DNA of 64,000 nucleotides from Phascolarctos cinereus (taxonomy: Eukaryota > Chordata > Mammalia > Diprotodontia > Phascolarctidae), in assembly GCF_002099425.1 (NCBI RefSeq), contig NW_018344338.1, forward strand, positions 237,001-301,000. The letters are read 5' to 3'. This document shows positions 32,340-43,558 of this stretch, in pieces. Numbering within the stretch: the stretch's first letter is position 1; the number at the start of each line of letters is the position of its first letter. The notes under the pieces are model-generated. The model was not told the DNA's origin, searched no databases, and saw only the letters and a program-made list of their open reading frames with translations. A program made the translations under genes and the position numbers.

Positions 32340-32710
32340 GACCTGGGACCCCTCCGTCTGACTTTCGTCTGAAGTCTCGTCCTGCGGTCTCCACTCTTTC
32401 AGAGCTCTTTCAGAGCTCTTTCAGAGCGGAGCGCCTGGGTTTTCTGTTTCCATCCCCGCCTTGCTGCAGCGCGAGCCTCATAGAAGCTGTTTCTCCTGTT
32501 TGTTCCGATCTATGAGCACGTGCGCCAGATTGGCCTTGGGCATCCCCGCTCCGGCCCCAGAAGAAGGCCTGAGCTTGGTCGTTGTACCTGGACCGACCTT
32601 CCATTTTTTGTGTAGTCACTGCCAGTAGTCCTCAGGCAGCTCAACGCCCTCTGTCTGCTTCCTTCCGGGATGCAGCCGTTCTTGCAAATCTTCCCAGTTC
32701 TATCGGAATT
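32340..32710. promoter_or_regulatory. CpG-enriched block, possible CpG island
   Basis: CpG dinucleotides are frequent here, in an otherwise CpG-poor window. Examples are 'tccgtctgactttcgtctg', 'gagcacgtgcgcc' and 'cccgctccgg'. It contains three tandem copies of 'agctctttcag' near 32390-32430. No exon or gene start was recognised. It could be a promoter of an unannotated transcript or a recent GC-rich insertion. Confidence 0.35.
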
Positions 32711-32765
32711 CTTTGTATCAGTGCTGTGCCTGGCACCTGGCGAGGGCTTGACAAATGTGCTTTTC
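32700..32765 (+). mobile_element. L2 LINE terminal fragment
   Basis: 'tctttgtatcagtgctgtgc' then 'ctggcacctggcgagggc'. Confidence 0.55.
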
Positions 32766-32767
32766 CT

Positions 32768-32900
32768 CAGTTAATAGTCAATTAACATTTGTGAAGTGCC
32801 TACTACGTGCCAAATACCGTGCTAAGCACCAGGCATGCAAAAGGCCAACAAAGAAAAGTCCTGCCTCCAACAAGTCACAAGCAAACGGTCTACAGAGGAA
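32768..32900 (-). mobile_element. L2 LINE 3' end
   Basis: Reversed terminus 'aacatttgtgaagtgcctac', 'tgccaaataccgtgctaagc', then 'agtcctgcctccaacaa'. Confidence 0.75.
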
Positions 32901-32954
32901 TCTGGGGCACAGCCTGATTTGGTTCCATAGCTGATGGCAAAGGCTGTCTCCTGG

Positions 32955-33200
32955 GATGTATCGAGGAGGTGCAGTGGCCTGGAGTCAGGAAGAACTGCAT
33001 TCAAATCTGGCCTCAGATCTGTAATAGCTGTTTGGCCTTGGCCAAGTCACTTAACCTCTGTTTGCCTCAGTTTCCTCATTTGTAAAATGAGGATGCTAAC
33101 AGCAGCACCTCCCTTCCAGGGTTATTGTCAGGATCAAACCAGACACTTGTAAAGCACTTAGCCCAGTGCCTGGCACATAGTAAGTGCCCAACGAATGCAT
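32955..33200 (+). repeat. MIR SINE, nearly full length
   Basis: 'ctggagtcaggaagaactgc', 'ttggccttggccaagtcact', 'ctcagtttcctcatttgtaa', 'gtaaagcacttagcccagtg', 'cctggcacatagtaagtgc'. Confidence 0.9.
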
Positions 33201-33214
33201 TTTCCCTCCCTTCC

Positions 33215-33505
33215 TGATGGTGCAACGATATGCTTCACGTTGGCACCCATGTTTGATCACCTGTTACCTCATCGATGGACACTCACTGTGGTTCTACTTT
33301 TGTGCCACCACAAACAATATGCTGGGATTATGCTGGCCTACATGGAACCTTTCTTTCTGCCTTGGACCTCTGTGAGGGATGTTCCTAGTAGGGGCCTTTC
33401 TGGATCAAGGGGTGTGAATGGTTTCACTGCTTTTCTCATGGAATTCTAAATTGTTTCCCAGAACTCTTGACCCAGATGACAGTTCCACCAATGGGGTATG
33501 AGTGT
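33215..33505 (-). mobile_element. L1 LINE fragment, ORF2 C-terminal region
   Basis: Plus-strand text follows reversed L1: 'atcgatggacactcactg', 'ggatcaaggggtgtgaatg', 'aaattgtttcccagaac', 'cagttccaccaatgg'. Diverged. Confidence 0.65.
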
Positions 33506-33974
33506 GCATGAGTGTGAAGTGAAGGCTATGAGTGTGAAGGACTGATCATTGTTGCAAGCTGGGAACTTAAAGGCATTTCAAGTTGGGGACAAAGCACACA
33601 TTTTCTTCCCAAATCCTCCATTTCGAGCACATCCTATTTATCACAACAGGAGAAGCTGGGCTGTGAACATGGCATTTTCACTTCAGCAATTGCAGGCACA
33701 TCAGGCTATTTTAGACAAGGTGACAATGGCACCCATCCCTCGGGGCAATCTTGGGAGGAAGTGCTGGGCTCCAGTCCTGTGGGGCAGCCTGCAAACAGGC
33801 TCCATGGAGAGGTGTCTGGCAGGAAACAGCTGGTTACCACTTACTGAATGCAAAGTGATTCCTCTCAGAATGATATTCTCTCTCTCCTTTCACCCTCATG
33901 TTTCCGTTTCTTTCCAGGCCCTTCTGTCTCCTGCCAATGCTGGGTAAGGAAATGGGATTGTCTCAAGAACAGGC
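33506..33974. other. Unique sequence, nothing recognised
   Basis: A 132-codon frame at 33549-33947 (+) has no domain signal or splice context. Confidence 0.4.
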
Positions 33975-34135
33975 AGCATAAAGACTGCCAGGCCTGGGGT
34001 CAAAGCACCTGAGCAGGGATTCTTGTGCGCTCTTTGACTTCAAGGAAATCACTTCTCCTTTCTGGGCCTCAGTTTCCCCATGTACAAAATGAGGGGTTGG
34101 ATTTGATCATCTGGTATGTTTTCCCAGCTCTATTT
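33975..34135 (+). repeat. MIR-like SINE fragment
   Basis: 'tctttgacttcaaggaaatc', 'gggcctcagtttccccatg', 'aatgaggggttggatttgat'. Confidence 0.6.
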
Positions 34136-35329
34136 ATGTCCCTTGTAGTCTGGAGAGCCCTCCCTCTGGTTTTTCTGACTTGGCCTTTCTTAGTCCACCC
34201 CAGACTGTTCACACCCTGTCCTGAGACCCTCTTCTTCACTACCTCCTTCACCTGCTTCACCTCCTTCTGATCTGTCCCCATCACCTCCCTGCCTGTGAAG
34301 CAGGAAATGAACCAGAGCCATCAGAGTAATACCCTGCCCCTCACTATAAAACACCCGGAGGTGCCCTGATGTAAGAGGTGAAGATGGGCCCATGAGTCCA
34401 GCCTGAGCTGAGCGAGCCATGCACCAAGGCCCTAGACCACTGTGATCTCTTCTCAGCCCTGCCCATGGCTCCCTGGTGGAAGCCCAGGCTCATCCCTCTT
34501 CTGACCTTCCACATCCTGTTTTGAGGCACTGGCCCCATTGTGTGTGGGGGGGTCGGTGGAGTGCCCTAGTGTGCCTCCCTTGTGCCTGCCTCCCCCCACC
34601 CCCATTCCCCTTTGGCTGGCTTGGGCTGAGTCACATGGCCTCCCTTTAAAGACTCCAGATGAAAATGCTCGTTGCTTTCAGCACTGATTAGCTCATGTGA
34701 TTCTTCTGCAAAGTCCCCTTTGGTCCTGGCTAGGAACTGGATCAAGCCTTTAACCTGCCGTGTGAAGAGAGGTAGCCAGACCAGGTGATACTGAACTAAT
34801 GCCATTCCTGCTTCCCCTTATTTCTGCCTCACTGGAAGGCCCATGCTGTGGCCCCGCCTTTCTATCAGTAGCCTTAGTATCTGTCTAGGAGCCAATGGCA
34901 CCATCGGTGACTCAGTCCCTTTCTCTTTGGCCCAGGAGGACCAGGCCCATTGACAACTAAGGTGGGCAAATCTCATCCAGCTTGCACTGTCTGCCCCCGA
35001 GGTCTGATAGCACCTACTTACCTTTTTTCCTGGACACTTCTGAACCTGCACAGCGGGGAGTCTGGAGCTGCAGCGCCCCTCCCCCAATGCCCGGAGGCAC
35101 TTTGGAAACCTAACCCTAACCCATGTCCACTCTTCCTGTGATACCCTTTCAAGCACAGCTGACCCTTGGGCTTAACCACTGATGGAGAGCTTGCACAAAG
35201 TACTGGCTGACATGTGGGGTCTGGGGCTGTCTCCTGAATGGCAGCCACCCCACAAAACTGCTCTCCTGTATCAACTCACAAACAAGAGAACGAACATCAG
35301 GGCATGTCAGCGTCTGGAGGGATCCAAGA
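34136..35329. other. Unique sequence, nothing firm
   Basis: No gene recognised. A short telomere-like 'cctaaccctaaccc' occurs at about 35108. Confidence 0.4.
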
Positions 35330-35850
35330 TGGCTCACTCTTGTGGAGTTTGTTTGAACCTCATCGAGATGAAACCCGTAAATGTTCGTGGGGCAACTCTC
35401 AAGGCAGGGGGCACTGCCTCACACTCCGCCGTCCACAAAGGCGAAGACGATTCCACAGCACGTTCTGGGGTATCTCATTCTTGATAACTGACAAAAGGAG
35501 CAAGCCTTTCTGCACACGTGTCTACATACATGCGTAAAGAGGAGCGTCTCCAGGGCTTGGGTATCTTGGCTTTCCTTTTCCTTAGAGGATCAGGACAGGC
35601 GAAAGTGACTCAGCACGACATAAGGCTTGATAAAGGAAGCTGTGGAGGTCGCAGCCTCAGTGGAACCGTATCTGCGCCCCGGCAGCATGTGTGTGACCAG
35701 CAGGCTATGCCCCTGGGGGCTGCCCTCGGGCCGGGGCAGAGCGCCTCTTAGCGCCTGAGCTGCGGGGAGACAGGTGCGTGAGGCAGGTGAATGTTCCGCG
35801 GGGACTCGGGACCTGCCGTCGGAGAGCTCAGCTCCCCTTCACATTCGCTG
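35330..35850. promoter_or_regulatory. CpG-enriched block, possible CpG island
   Basis: High local CpG, for example 'cactccgccgtcc', 'aaggcgaagacg', 'atctgcgccccgg', 'ccctcgggccgggg', 'agcgcctcttagcgcc', 'gttccgcggggactcggg' and 'cctgccgtcgg'. A 'caagatggc' YY1-type core sits at about 35326. This is the strongest CpG cluster in the window apart from 32.1-32.7 kb. No downstream gene body was recognised. Confidence 0.4.
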
Positions 35851-36000
35851 ATGCAGTCACAACCGAGAGTCATCCAAAACTTGCATATTGCTCCCCGATG
35901 ACAGTGTAGACAAGCTGTTGTGAGTTAATTGCCTGTGTCCTGCTCTCACTTCACTGAGACTTGGGAAGTTTATGACAAGCCATTAATCTTCCGTAGCCTC
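35840..36000. promoter_or_regulatory. Candidate conserved non-coding element
   Basis: Repeat-free block next to the CpG cluster, containing 'gtgagttaattgcctg' and 'caagccattaatctt'. Conservation not assessed. Confidence 0.22.
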
Positions 36001-38786
36001 AAGTGAGAACAGACAGACTCCCACCTGAGGAGAAGGTTGGAGCCAGGAAGTGAGCAGGATGTCGGATCTATCACCATCCCGTCTAACCCTTCCGGGCTTC
36101 TCCAGGCTCTTGATCCATTAACATGGCATCTTTATCCCTGTGTTTGAGATGATGGGGAACGTGCAGGATCCAAAAGGAGGCTGGTTTGTTTGTTTCCCCA
36201 CGTGGAGGGGGCACCCATCAGCAAATGAGATCGTCTGAGTGTGAGGGGGCCTGCCCCCAGAGCAGCCTGTTACATCCAGGCACAGGGCAAATGCCTGCAA
36301 AGAGCAGGTGAACTCCGCAGCCCCTTTGGCCAAGGGCTCACGCAATGCCAGGGCACGTCCAGCGGGACCAGGAGGACAGTGAAGACACTTCATTTGGGGC
36401 TGCTGTAGGGGCTTGCCTTCTAGCCCCAACCACCTCCCTGGTAGAAAGTCCAGGCTTCAGTGTCCAGTCATGATTCCCATCATGAGAAAGGGACTCCAGC
36501 TGAGTTGGGAATGGGTAAGGAGGGGTATGGGATCATGGAAATAGAACCAGCAGATTCAGTTCTTGAGAGAAGACTGTGGAGACAATCTCTGGTCTAATCA
36601 GATAGAACGGAGTTTGATCGCTGAAAATCTTTTTATTTTTTCCCATCAGCTGTGACTAACTGCCTTCTCTCCCTCTGCCCAGGAGCTGTGAATACCATGG
36701 AAAAAAACACCTTGATGTGTCTTGACAAATCAATTCTACATTTCTCAAAAGGGGGATGGGGAAAGGGTGAAGGATGGAAGGGAGAGGTGAGTCAAGTGAA
36801 GACATCTAAAACCTGCAGCTGATTTGTATCTCCCTAGTTGTCCATCTTTTTCAAGCTCTGGAAAATGTCTTTCACAGTTCTCCTTCACACATTATTTTTG
36901 TTACAGACACCAGTGTTAACAAGAAAAGAAAAGAAACCACTGACATCTTGATGAGTCTGTGTTTCTAAAAAGCTGGAGCTGATTTTCCTGCTGGAGAAGA
37001 GCCCATATGGAGATTGTTCTCATCTTTAGTGAAAAAGAGTAGAATAGAAAGGTTCAGCGGCAGCCCACCAGATTATGTCATTCTCGGTCCAGGGGGCTGG
37101 ATGTGAAAAGGCTTTGCTCATGCAATGGAGGTGAGGCACCTGGTGACCTCAGGAAGAAAATTCATCAGCCTTTGTTCTTCAAGAAGGATGATGATGTAAC
37201 CAAATTTAGAACAATCCCCACAAATTCCTCAGCCAAACCAATCTTCCTTTTGGATTAGCTGCTGTTGGAAGCTGACCTCTCCTTCCACTAGCCCAGCTGT
37301 CTGGTCATCTCTGTGCCCCACCCCCAGCCTCAGCCTTTCCCTGTGGGGAGCACAGCAGAGCAGGCTGGGACCCAGGGCACTGGTCCTGAATTTCACCTTG
37401 TGGTCACTAGCAAAGCAAGAACCCACCACACGCTGCTCATGGCAGTGGTGTTTCCTCTGTCAGGGATCATGGATAGTTTCACTTTCTCAGCCAGAGCACC
37501 CTTCTGTCTTCTCTGCTACCTTCATGGGCTGTGGCTTTGCTAGTGAGCTTTGTATAGGGATGAGGTGGGGGGAGATCCCCAGAACCAAGACTGACCTGGC
37601 ACAAAGTGATCAATAGGGAAGCACCTGACAAGGTCTTACCCCATCAACAGGGCTGGCCTGGCTCTCAGACTCTTGACTGGGTGTCCACTATCACCCCTTG
37701 TGCCAGTGAGCTTCAGCCTCTGACACAGATGGAGCAGGCAGAATAGAGGAAGCTTCAGGCGGTGTTAACAAGGCTGTGGATATCACTGACATCTTGATGC
37801 CTCATGTCCTCATCTCCAAGTCTGTCTGAGTTTACTGAGGGAGATAGATATGGGGACAACACTGGAATATCCAACCACCAGAAGTGAAACAGGTTTTTCC
37901 CCTTCTGACTCACACAGGGCTGCAGGATAATCTCCCCCTACCAGTGTATCAGTTTGCCCAGGCTGCCCTGCATTCTGCTTCAAACCTTCCCCAGGAGAGC
38001 TGCCTAATTATGGGAGCAGAGGGGGACATCCTGCTTCACTCTGAGGCAGACACCTACTCCAAAGTCCTTCTGAACTGGGGCATTTCCAAGTGAAATTGGA
38101 GCAGAGACCAGCAGGATCACCATTCTTTTTTCTCCCAGCCCCACAAAATCCATTTATTTTTCTCCCTGGTGGAGCACTTGCTTCCCTAAAAGCACCGCAA
38201 GTCCAGATACAATGTCCCAGATGGAGTAGCTAGGTGGGAGAGTCATGCAGTTCCCTAGTTTTGAAAACTTCCATCCCTCCAGCCTTGGGCACAGGGTTCT
38301 CCCCTTCCTCCTTTCCCATGATGACTGGGGAGCATGATCAGCATCTGCCACTAGGTGATCATGTATGGCAAAAGGGGAGACTGATGGAGACTAGAAGAGC
38401 AAGAAGAAAGGGAAAGGGGATGGAGAGCTACATATGGAAAGGATTGGCACTCAGAGGGAAGACAAGGGCCCTGGAGCTTCCACTCTCATCTTGCATGGAG
38501 AAAATGTGGCTCAAACTGGAGAATCCAGTGCCTGGTCCTCACTTTCCAGAGAAACAATGGTGAAGATGGTCTCTGTGAGTCTTGAAAACTCAAAATTTCT
38601 GTAATTCTGGGACTCATAAGAAGCTAAGACCCAACAAGAGGAAATAAGCAGCCCCAAGGTTAAAGACTGAGGACAAGGACAAGTCTGGGCAGAAGTCACA
38701 AAGAATGGTGAGAAATGAAATGGAAAGAAATGAAGCCAAACTACCCACACTTCTTTGCCTTGAAGAAAGTAGTGGCCCAAACCAGG

Positions 38787-38788
<2 letters not shown>
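36001..38788. other. Unique intergenic sequence
   Basis: Longest stretch here with almost no recognisable repeat. No exons identified. Worth a conservation scan. Confidence 0.4.
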
Positions 38789-38845
<57 letters not shown>

Positions 38846-38852
38846 TGTGTGT
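38789..38852. repeat. (GT)n microsatellite
   Basis: About 31 GT units with a single AT interruption. Confidence 0.97.
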
Positions 38853-38899
38853 AGTAGGTGGTCATTTGGCCACACTGACCATTGGAACCAAAATGCCTT

Positions 38900-39050
38900 T
38901 AAAAGGTCCCAATCACCTGGCCTTTGAGAGTCTCCAGGCTGGCTCCTGGTGATGGGGGCCCATTTCCTGTGTGATGGATAAGCAGGGGGTTGGCCCAGAT
39001 GATCTTCCTATCACTGACATTCTCCTCTTCCATGGTTCTATGTTGCTATG
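38900..39050 (+). mobile_element. CR1/L3-like 3' end
   Basis: 'gcagggggttggcccagatg' followed by 'tcttccatggttctatg', the usual end of CR1/L3 tails. Weak. Confidence 0.45.
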
Positions 39051-39654
39051 GCAACATGCATCATCCTGGGGGGTGAAGCAGGGGTTGGGTCTTAGACTGT
39101 TCATGCTTCTCTGGAGGATATAGAAACAAGCCATCTTAGCTGGAGTTACAGAGGACAGAGGCCAATCTCCCTCCTGGCTATGGGGGAATGGCAGGGGAGC
39201 TTGCCAGCCCACCTCCAGGATTCACATCCATTTTAAATGATGATGTGAAATATGGCTAATGTGGGGGACCTGGGACTGCACAGTTCTCCAGATTTGCTCC
39301 ACTTAGCATGCACAGATACTCATCAATAAACGTCTAATAAATACTCTTTACTGCGACAATAAAAACAGAGGCCAAATGTTCCCTTGGTTTATCTGAGCTC
39401 AGAAATACTGAAAGGATAGAAATTTGAGATGGGATCCCCAGATTGAAGTACCTCCTTCCCTTCTCCAGACCAAAGGAGCAGGACAAGAGGGAGGCAAAGA
39501 CAAAGAAAATACCCAGGCACCTTTCTTTCTACCCATCTTGATCACTGGCCTCTGCCCATCAACCCTCTTGGGATGTTGTTCAGAGGAGAGAAGTAGAAGG
39601 AGGAGAAAGCAGAAAAAGAAAGAGAAAAGTAGGGCAATGAAAGGAAGGGATGAA
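39051..39654. other. Unique sequence with a purine-rich end
   Basis: Purine-rich at 39590-39650, directly before an L2 3' end. Otherwise nothing recognised. Confidence 0.4.
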
Positions 39655-39790
39655 CAAAAAGCATTTATTAAGAGCTTACTACATGCCAAGCCCAGTTCTA
39701 AGTTCTGGGGATACAGATACAAAAGCAAAGACTATTCCTGATCTCTAGGAAATTCCATTCCATGGGGGAGACAACATAGAAAGCAGAGTG
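39655..39790 (-). mobile_element. L2 LINE 3' end
   Basis: Reversed terminus 'aaaagcatttattaagagc', 'cagttctaagttctggggat', 'gggggagacaacatag'. Confidence 0.8.
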
Positions 39791-40334
39791 GTATCCAGGG
39801 ACAGAGTGCTGTGTTCCTGAGAGACAGGGATTGTGTGGGGTATGAGGGATTGATATCTGGCACTGGGAGCCTGGACTGACATCCTGAAACAGTTGCAGAG
39901 CTGATTGGAGCATAGCAGGGCTTTGGTGCATGTCACCTAAGAGAGATATGTGGGAAGCTCTGGGGACCTGCTTCTAAGGGGCACCCCTACCCCCATACAC
40001 ACAACTTTCTGTGTTCTCCTCCCAGCATCTTCCCATTGAATTCATAGCAGAATCGAGCTGCATATTTAAACTAATCAGACTGAGACAGTCTTTGTGTCTC
40101 TCTCTATCTCTGTCTCTGTCTCTCTTCTGTCTCTTCCTCTCTGTCTCTATCTCTTGGCATCCAGGGTGAAGGTCCTGTTTATTCACAGCATGAGCACTGT
40201 GCATTAAGCTGGGCTGGGGGAAGGACCACCTGTCCTTCACCTTTGGTCCCACAATCCTGAGACATGGGTTTGGGTCTGTTCTAGTTGTGCTTTTCAGTTC
40301 TAGGCACAAAGAGGGGTTAGAGTCTTATAGCTAC
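39791..40334. other. Unique sequence with a TCTC tract
   Basis: 40080-40160 is an imperfect TCTC/TCTG tract. No gene recognised. Confidence 0.4.
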
Positions 40335-40465
40335 AATGGCTTAGCATAAAGAACATGGGGCTTGGAGCTGAGAGCCTTGGGCTGGAGCCCCAGGATGAAG
40401 CTTACCACCTGTGGAACTGTTCAATTCCTCTGAGCCCAGCTTCCTCATTTACTGTTCCCTTGGCT
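40335..40465 (+). repeat. MIR-like SINE, degenerate
   Basis: 'gaacatggggcttggagctg', 'tcaattcctctgagcccagc', 'ttcctcatttac'. Confidence 0.45.
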
Positions 40466-41079
40466 TCTGACCTTCTCGAATGGTTGTGCTGGATCTGGGG
40501 CTTCCCCAGAAGACTCTCCCTCATTCCAGAGCCTAGCTCCTGAGCTTCTGCAAACACACACAGAGACTTCCTGGAGTGGGATCCTTCAGCCACCTTGGCT
40601 GAATAGGCTGCCATCTTGCCAGACCTTGCCCTCAGACTTACCGACATTGACTGGGGAAAAGTGCTCTCACCCTTCATTTAGGGAGAGTAACCCCAAGCCA
40701 GGTGGGCTTTCCTACCCAGCTCTGGGAGCCTCAGCTGGCTTGCTACCCAAGGAACTTTGTGGTGCCCACCCTGGCTCTGCTCCAGCTGTACTCACTGCCT
40801 AGCCAGCTCATGACACCAGGGGCTTCCTTCTCTCCACTCACCCTCCTACAGTTACCCACAGAAAGGTAGCAGATGTCCTTGCAACATCAGGCTGATTCCT
40901 CAGCCTCATTGTTCTGCTATTCCTCCTCTTCCTGCCAGCCTGCTCAGCACAAAAAGGAAGAAAAAAGGTGGGAAACAGTCAGACAGAGACTGGTAGACAG
41001 ACAGACAACTAGCTGTATGGGGATATGGAGGTATAGACTGATAGACTGAGATATGTGTAGATAGACACACACATACATA
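40466..41079. other. Unique sequence, nothing recognised
   Basis: Ends in a CAGA/GATA-like low-complexity patch near 40980-41060. Confidence 0.4.
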
Positions 41080-41165
41080 TAGGGAGGGGGGAAGGAGAGG
41101 AGAAGGGAAGGAGAGAGAGGAGGGAGGAGAGGGGAAGGGGGAGAGAAGAGAAGGAGCAGAGAAAG
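41080..41165. repeat. Purine-rich low-complexity tract
   Basis: GGGA/GGAGA units with purines on the plus strand. Confidence 0.8.
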
Positions 41166-41409
41166 AACAAAACCCCCACTGAGCCAGCACTGTGCCCAGC
41201 CAGGGCTGCAGATGCTGCTACTTCACATTCTGCCCACGTGTCCATAGCATCCACAGAAGATCCGTACAGGCGACAGGGCCGGCATCCTCAACAGAGGGCT
41301 GCAGTGCAGATGGCTGGGAGGTCCCCAGTGCGGCAGCTCCTTCTCCCATCAGGCCACGGACTGGAGAGGCAGAAGGCTTTGCCCTGGAGAATTCTGTACT
41401 CCCATGGAA

Positions 41410-41505
41410 GATGATGATGATGGTGATGATGATGATGATGAGAAGGAGGAGGAGGAGGGGGAGGGGGATGGGGATGATGATGATGAAGATGGAGATGATA
41501 GCTAG
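41410..41505. repeat. GAT/GGA trinucleotide-type microsatellite
   Basis: (GAT)n, then (GGA)n and GGGGAT, then (GAT)n again. Encodes Met/Asp or His/Ile runs only by accident. Confidence 0.93.
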
Positions 41506-41735
41506 CACTGATAGAAGGCTTTAACATTTTCAAAACACTTTACAAACATTATCTCATTTGACACTCACAACTCTGGGAGGTAAGTGCTATTATTATCCCC
41601 ATTTTACAGATGAAGAAATAGTGCTTAGAGAGCTTAAGTGACTTGCCTGAGGTCACACAGCTAGTAAGGGCCTGAGGCAGGATTCAAAGTCAGTACTTCC
41701 GGTGCTCCATAGACTCTATCCCTAAGCACCAGTGG
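41506..41735 (-). repeat. MIR SINE, nearly full length
   Basis: 'tttacaaacattatctcatt', 'gaggtaagtgctattattat', 'cattttacagatgaagaaat', 'cacacagctagtaagggcc'. Confidence 0.9.
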
Positions 41736-42084
41736 CCTCCCTGTTCAGTAGCTGGGCTCCCTGTCTCCTCTCTGGCCGATCTGCTGCAGCCTAAGCATGG
41801 CTGAGAGGAAACAAGGGGACTACATTCTGCCCCAAAGCCCAGGCTTGAAGGACCCTTCACTAGTCTCTCTCATCAGGACAGTACGGGCCTCCAATGGACT
41901 CGGGAGTGTGGAGCCTGCTTGCCTGTGGCTGGAGGCTGATGGGTAGCAGCAGGCGGCTGCCAGTGCCTAGTGGTGCATGATGGGGGGTGATGGGGGAGGT
42001 ACCCTTTGGAGAAGCTGCTTTTCCCAAGACAATGCCTCTATCCCAGCCTGCCAGATGTTCAGAGGCTGTACCTGAGGGGCTTGG
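41736..42084. other. Unique sequence, nothing recognised
   Basis: No gene or repeat recognised. Confidence 0.4.
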
Positions 42085-42258
42085 CAGGCTTCAGAGAGAA
42101 GCAGAGAGCCAGGAAGATCTGTGCCCAAACCCCACTTCAGACAGTAACTACATGACCTTGAGTAAATCATTGTAACTCTCTTAGCCTCAGTTTTCCCACC
42201 CACAAATTAGGGATAAAAATGGCCCCTCTCTCACAAATTTGTTGTGAGAATCAAATGA
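42085..42258 (+). repeat. MIR SINE, 3' part lost to a microsatellite
   Basis: 'agccaggaagatctgtgccc', 'catgaccttgagtaaatcat', 'agcctcagttttcccaccc', 'gttgtgagaatcaaatgagg', then straight into the GGAA array. Confidence 0.8.
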
Positions 42259-42602
42259 GGGGAAAGAGGGAGGAAGGAAGGAAAGAAGGAAGGCAGGAAG
42301 GAATAAAAGATGGAAGGAAGGAAAGAAAGAAAGGAAGGAAGGAAGGAAGGAAGGAAGGAAGGAAGGAAGGAAGGAGGGAAGGAACGAAGAAAGAAAGGAA
42401 GGAAGGGAGGAAGGAAGGAATAAAAGATGGAAGGAAGGAAAGAAAGGAAAGAAGGAAAGGAAAGGAAGGAAAAGAGGGAGGGAGGAGGGAGGGAGGAAGG
42501 AAGGAAAGAAGAAAAGAAGGAAGGAAGGAATAAAAGATGGAAGGAAGAAAAGGAAGGAAGAAAAGAAAGGAAGGAAAAGAAGGAAGGAATAAAAAAGATG
42601 GA

Positions 42603-42658
<56 letters not shown>

Positions 42659-42880
42659 AGAAGGAAGGAAGGAAGGAAGGAAGGAAGGAAGGAAGGAAAG
42701 GAAGGAAGGAAGAAAGGGAGGGGGCAGAGAGGAAGAAAGGGAGGAAGAAAAGAAGAAAGGAAGGAAAGAAGAAAGGAAGGAAAGGAAAGAAGGAAGGAAG
42801 AAGGGGAGGAGGGAGGGAGGAAAGAAGGGAGAGAGGAGAAAGGGAGGGAGGGAGGAAGGAAGGAAAGAAGGAAAGGAAAG
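42259..42880. repeat. (GGAA)n/(GAAA)n polypurine array, about 620 bp
   Basis: Continuous purine run on the plus strand (apart from a few C and T) built of GGAA, GAAA and GGGA units. Four interspersed 'gaataaaaga(t)gg' blocks at about 42300, 42419, 42528 and 42588 point to higher-order duplication. Long Lys/Arg/Glu or Ser/Phe/Leu open frames here are artefacts. Confidence 0.97.
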
Positions 42881-42925
42881 GTATTAAGCACTTACTATGT
42901 GCCAGATACTGGACCAAGGGAATGC
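42881..42925 (-). mobile_element. L2 LINE 3' terminus
   Basis: 'ggtattaagcacttactatg' and 'tgccagatactgg' directly follow the GGAA array. Short. Confidence 0.7.
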
Positions 42926-43509
42926 AGATGCTTCCTGTGCAGTTCTTTGTAAACCATGAAGTCTGCATGAATGTGAGCTGTTCCTGTGACTGCCACCACT
43001 ACCTCTTGTTACTGTCAACCTGAAGGGCCCCCGAGCTGGTCCCCAAGCTGCCAACAGCCTGCTGATGACTTCCCTTTGTTTCTGACCATTTCCATTATCA
43101 GGGATTGACTCTGCCTTCCCCCCCCCCCCCCCGCCCCAGCCTTTACTCTCTTGAACCTTCCCCATAAGATTTGGTCTTGGCTGGTGGAGGCAGACGCTCC
43201 AACTCTCTTTAAGTGGTGTGACCTTCCTGGCTTTGGACAAATGAGTGAGCCTGCTTCAGCCTGGGCAATCTCTACCCACTATTCTTGGCCTTGCTTTATT
43301 TTATTCTTTAAAATGAGGGGATGGTGCTGGATGATAAGGGTAGGGCTGGAGACTAAATGGCTGTAAACCAGGAGCTTTCCTGGTCCTCTGAAAACAGAAA
43401 CAAGTGATTCCTGGGACCACAACCATGGGTTCTCTTTCTGTCATGGGCTTCCAGGGCCAAAGTATTCACTTTGATGCAATACCAGTCTTGGGGTTTGCCT
43501 CATTCATGT
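42926..43509. other. Unique sequence with a poly-C tract
   Basis: A C run of 17-18 bases with one G interruption occurs at 43119-43137. No gene recognised. Confidence 0.45.
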
Positions 43510-43558
43510 GGACCCCAGAATTATAGAACCACAGAATACCAGAGAAGTGGAAGGGACT

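Noticed and set aside
33549-33947. 132-codon plus-strand open frame
   Set aside because: Ordinary-composition ORF with no recognisable family and no neighbouring exon.
35100-35125. Interstitial telomere repeat
   Set aside because: Only about two and a half CCCTAA units; too short to mean anything.
42187-43023. Long open frames (up to 245 codons) rich in Ser/Phe/Leu or Lys/Arg/Glu
   Set aside because: They are translations of the GGAA/GAAA array. Tetranucleotide repeats stay open in several frames by chance.
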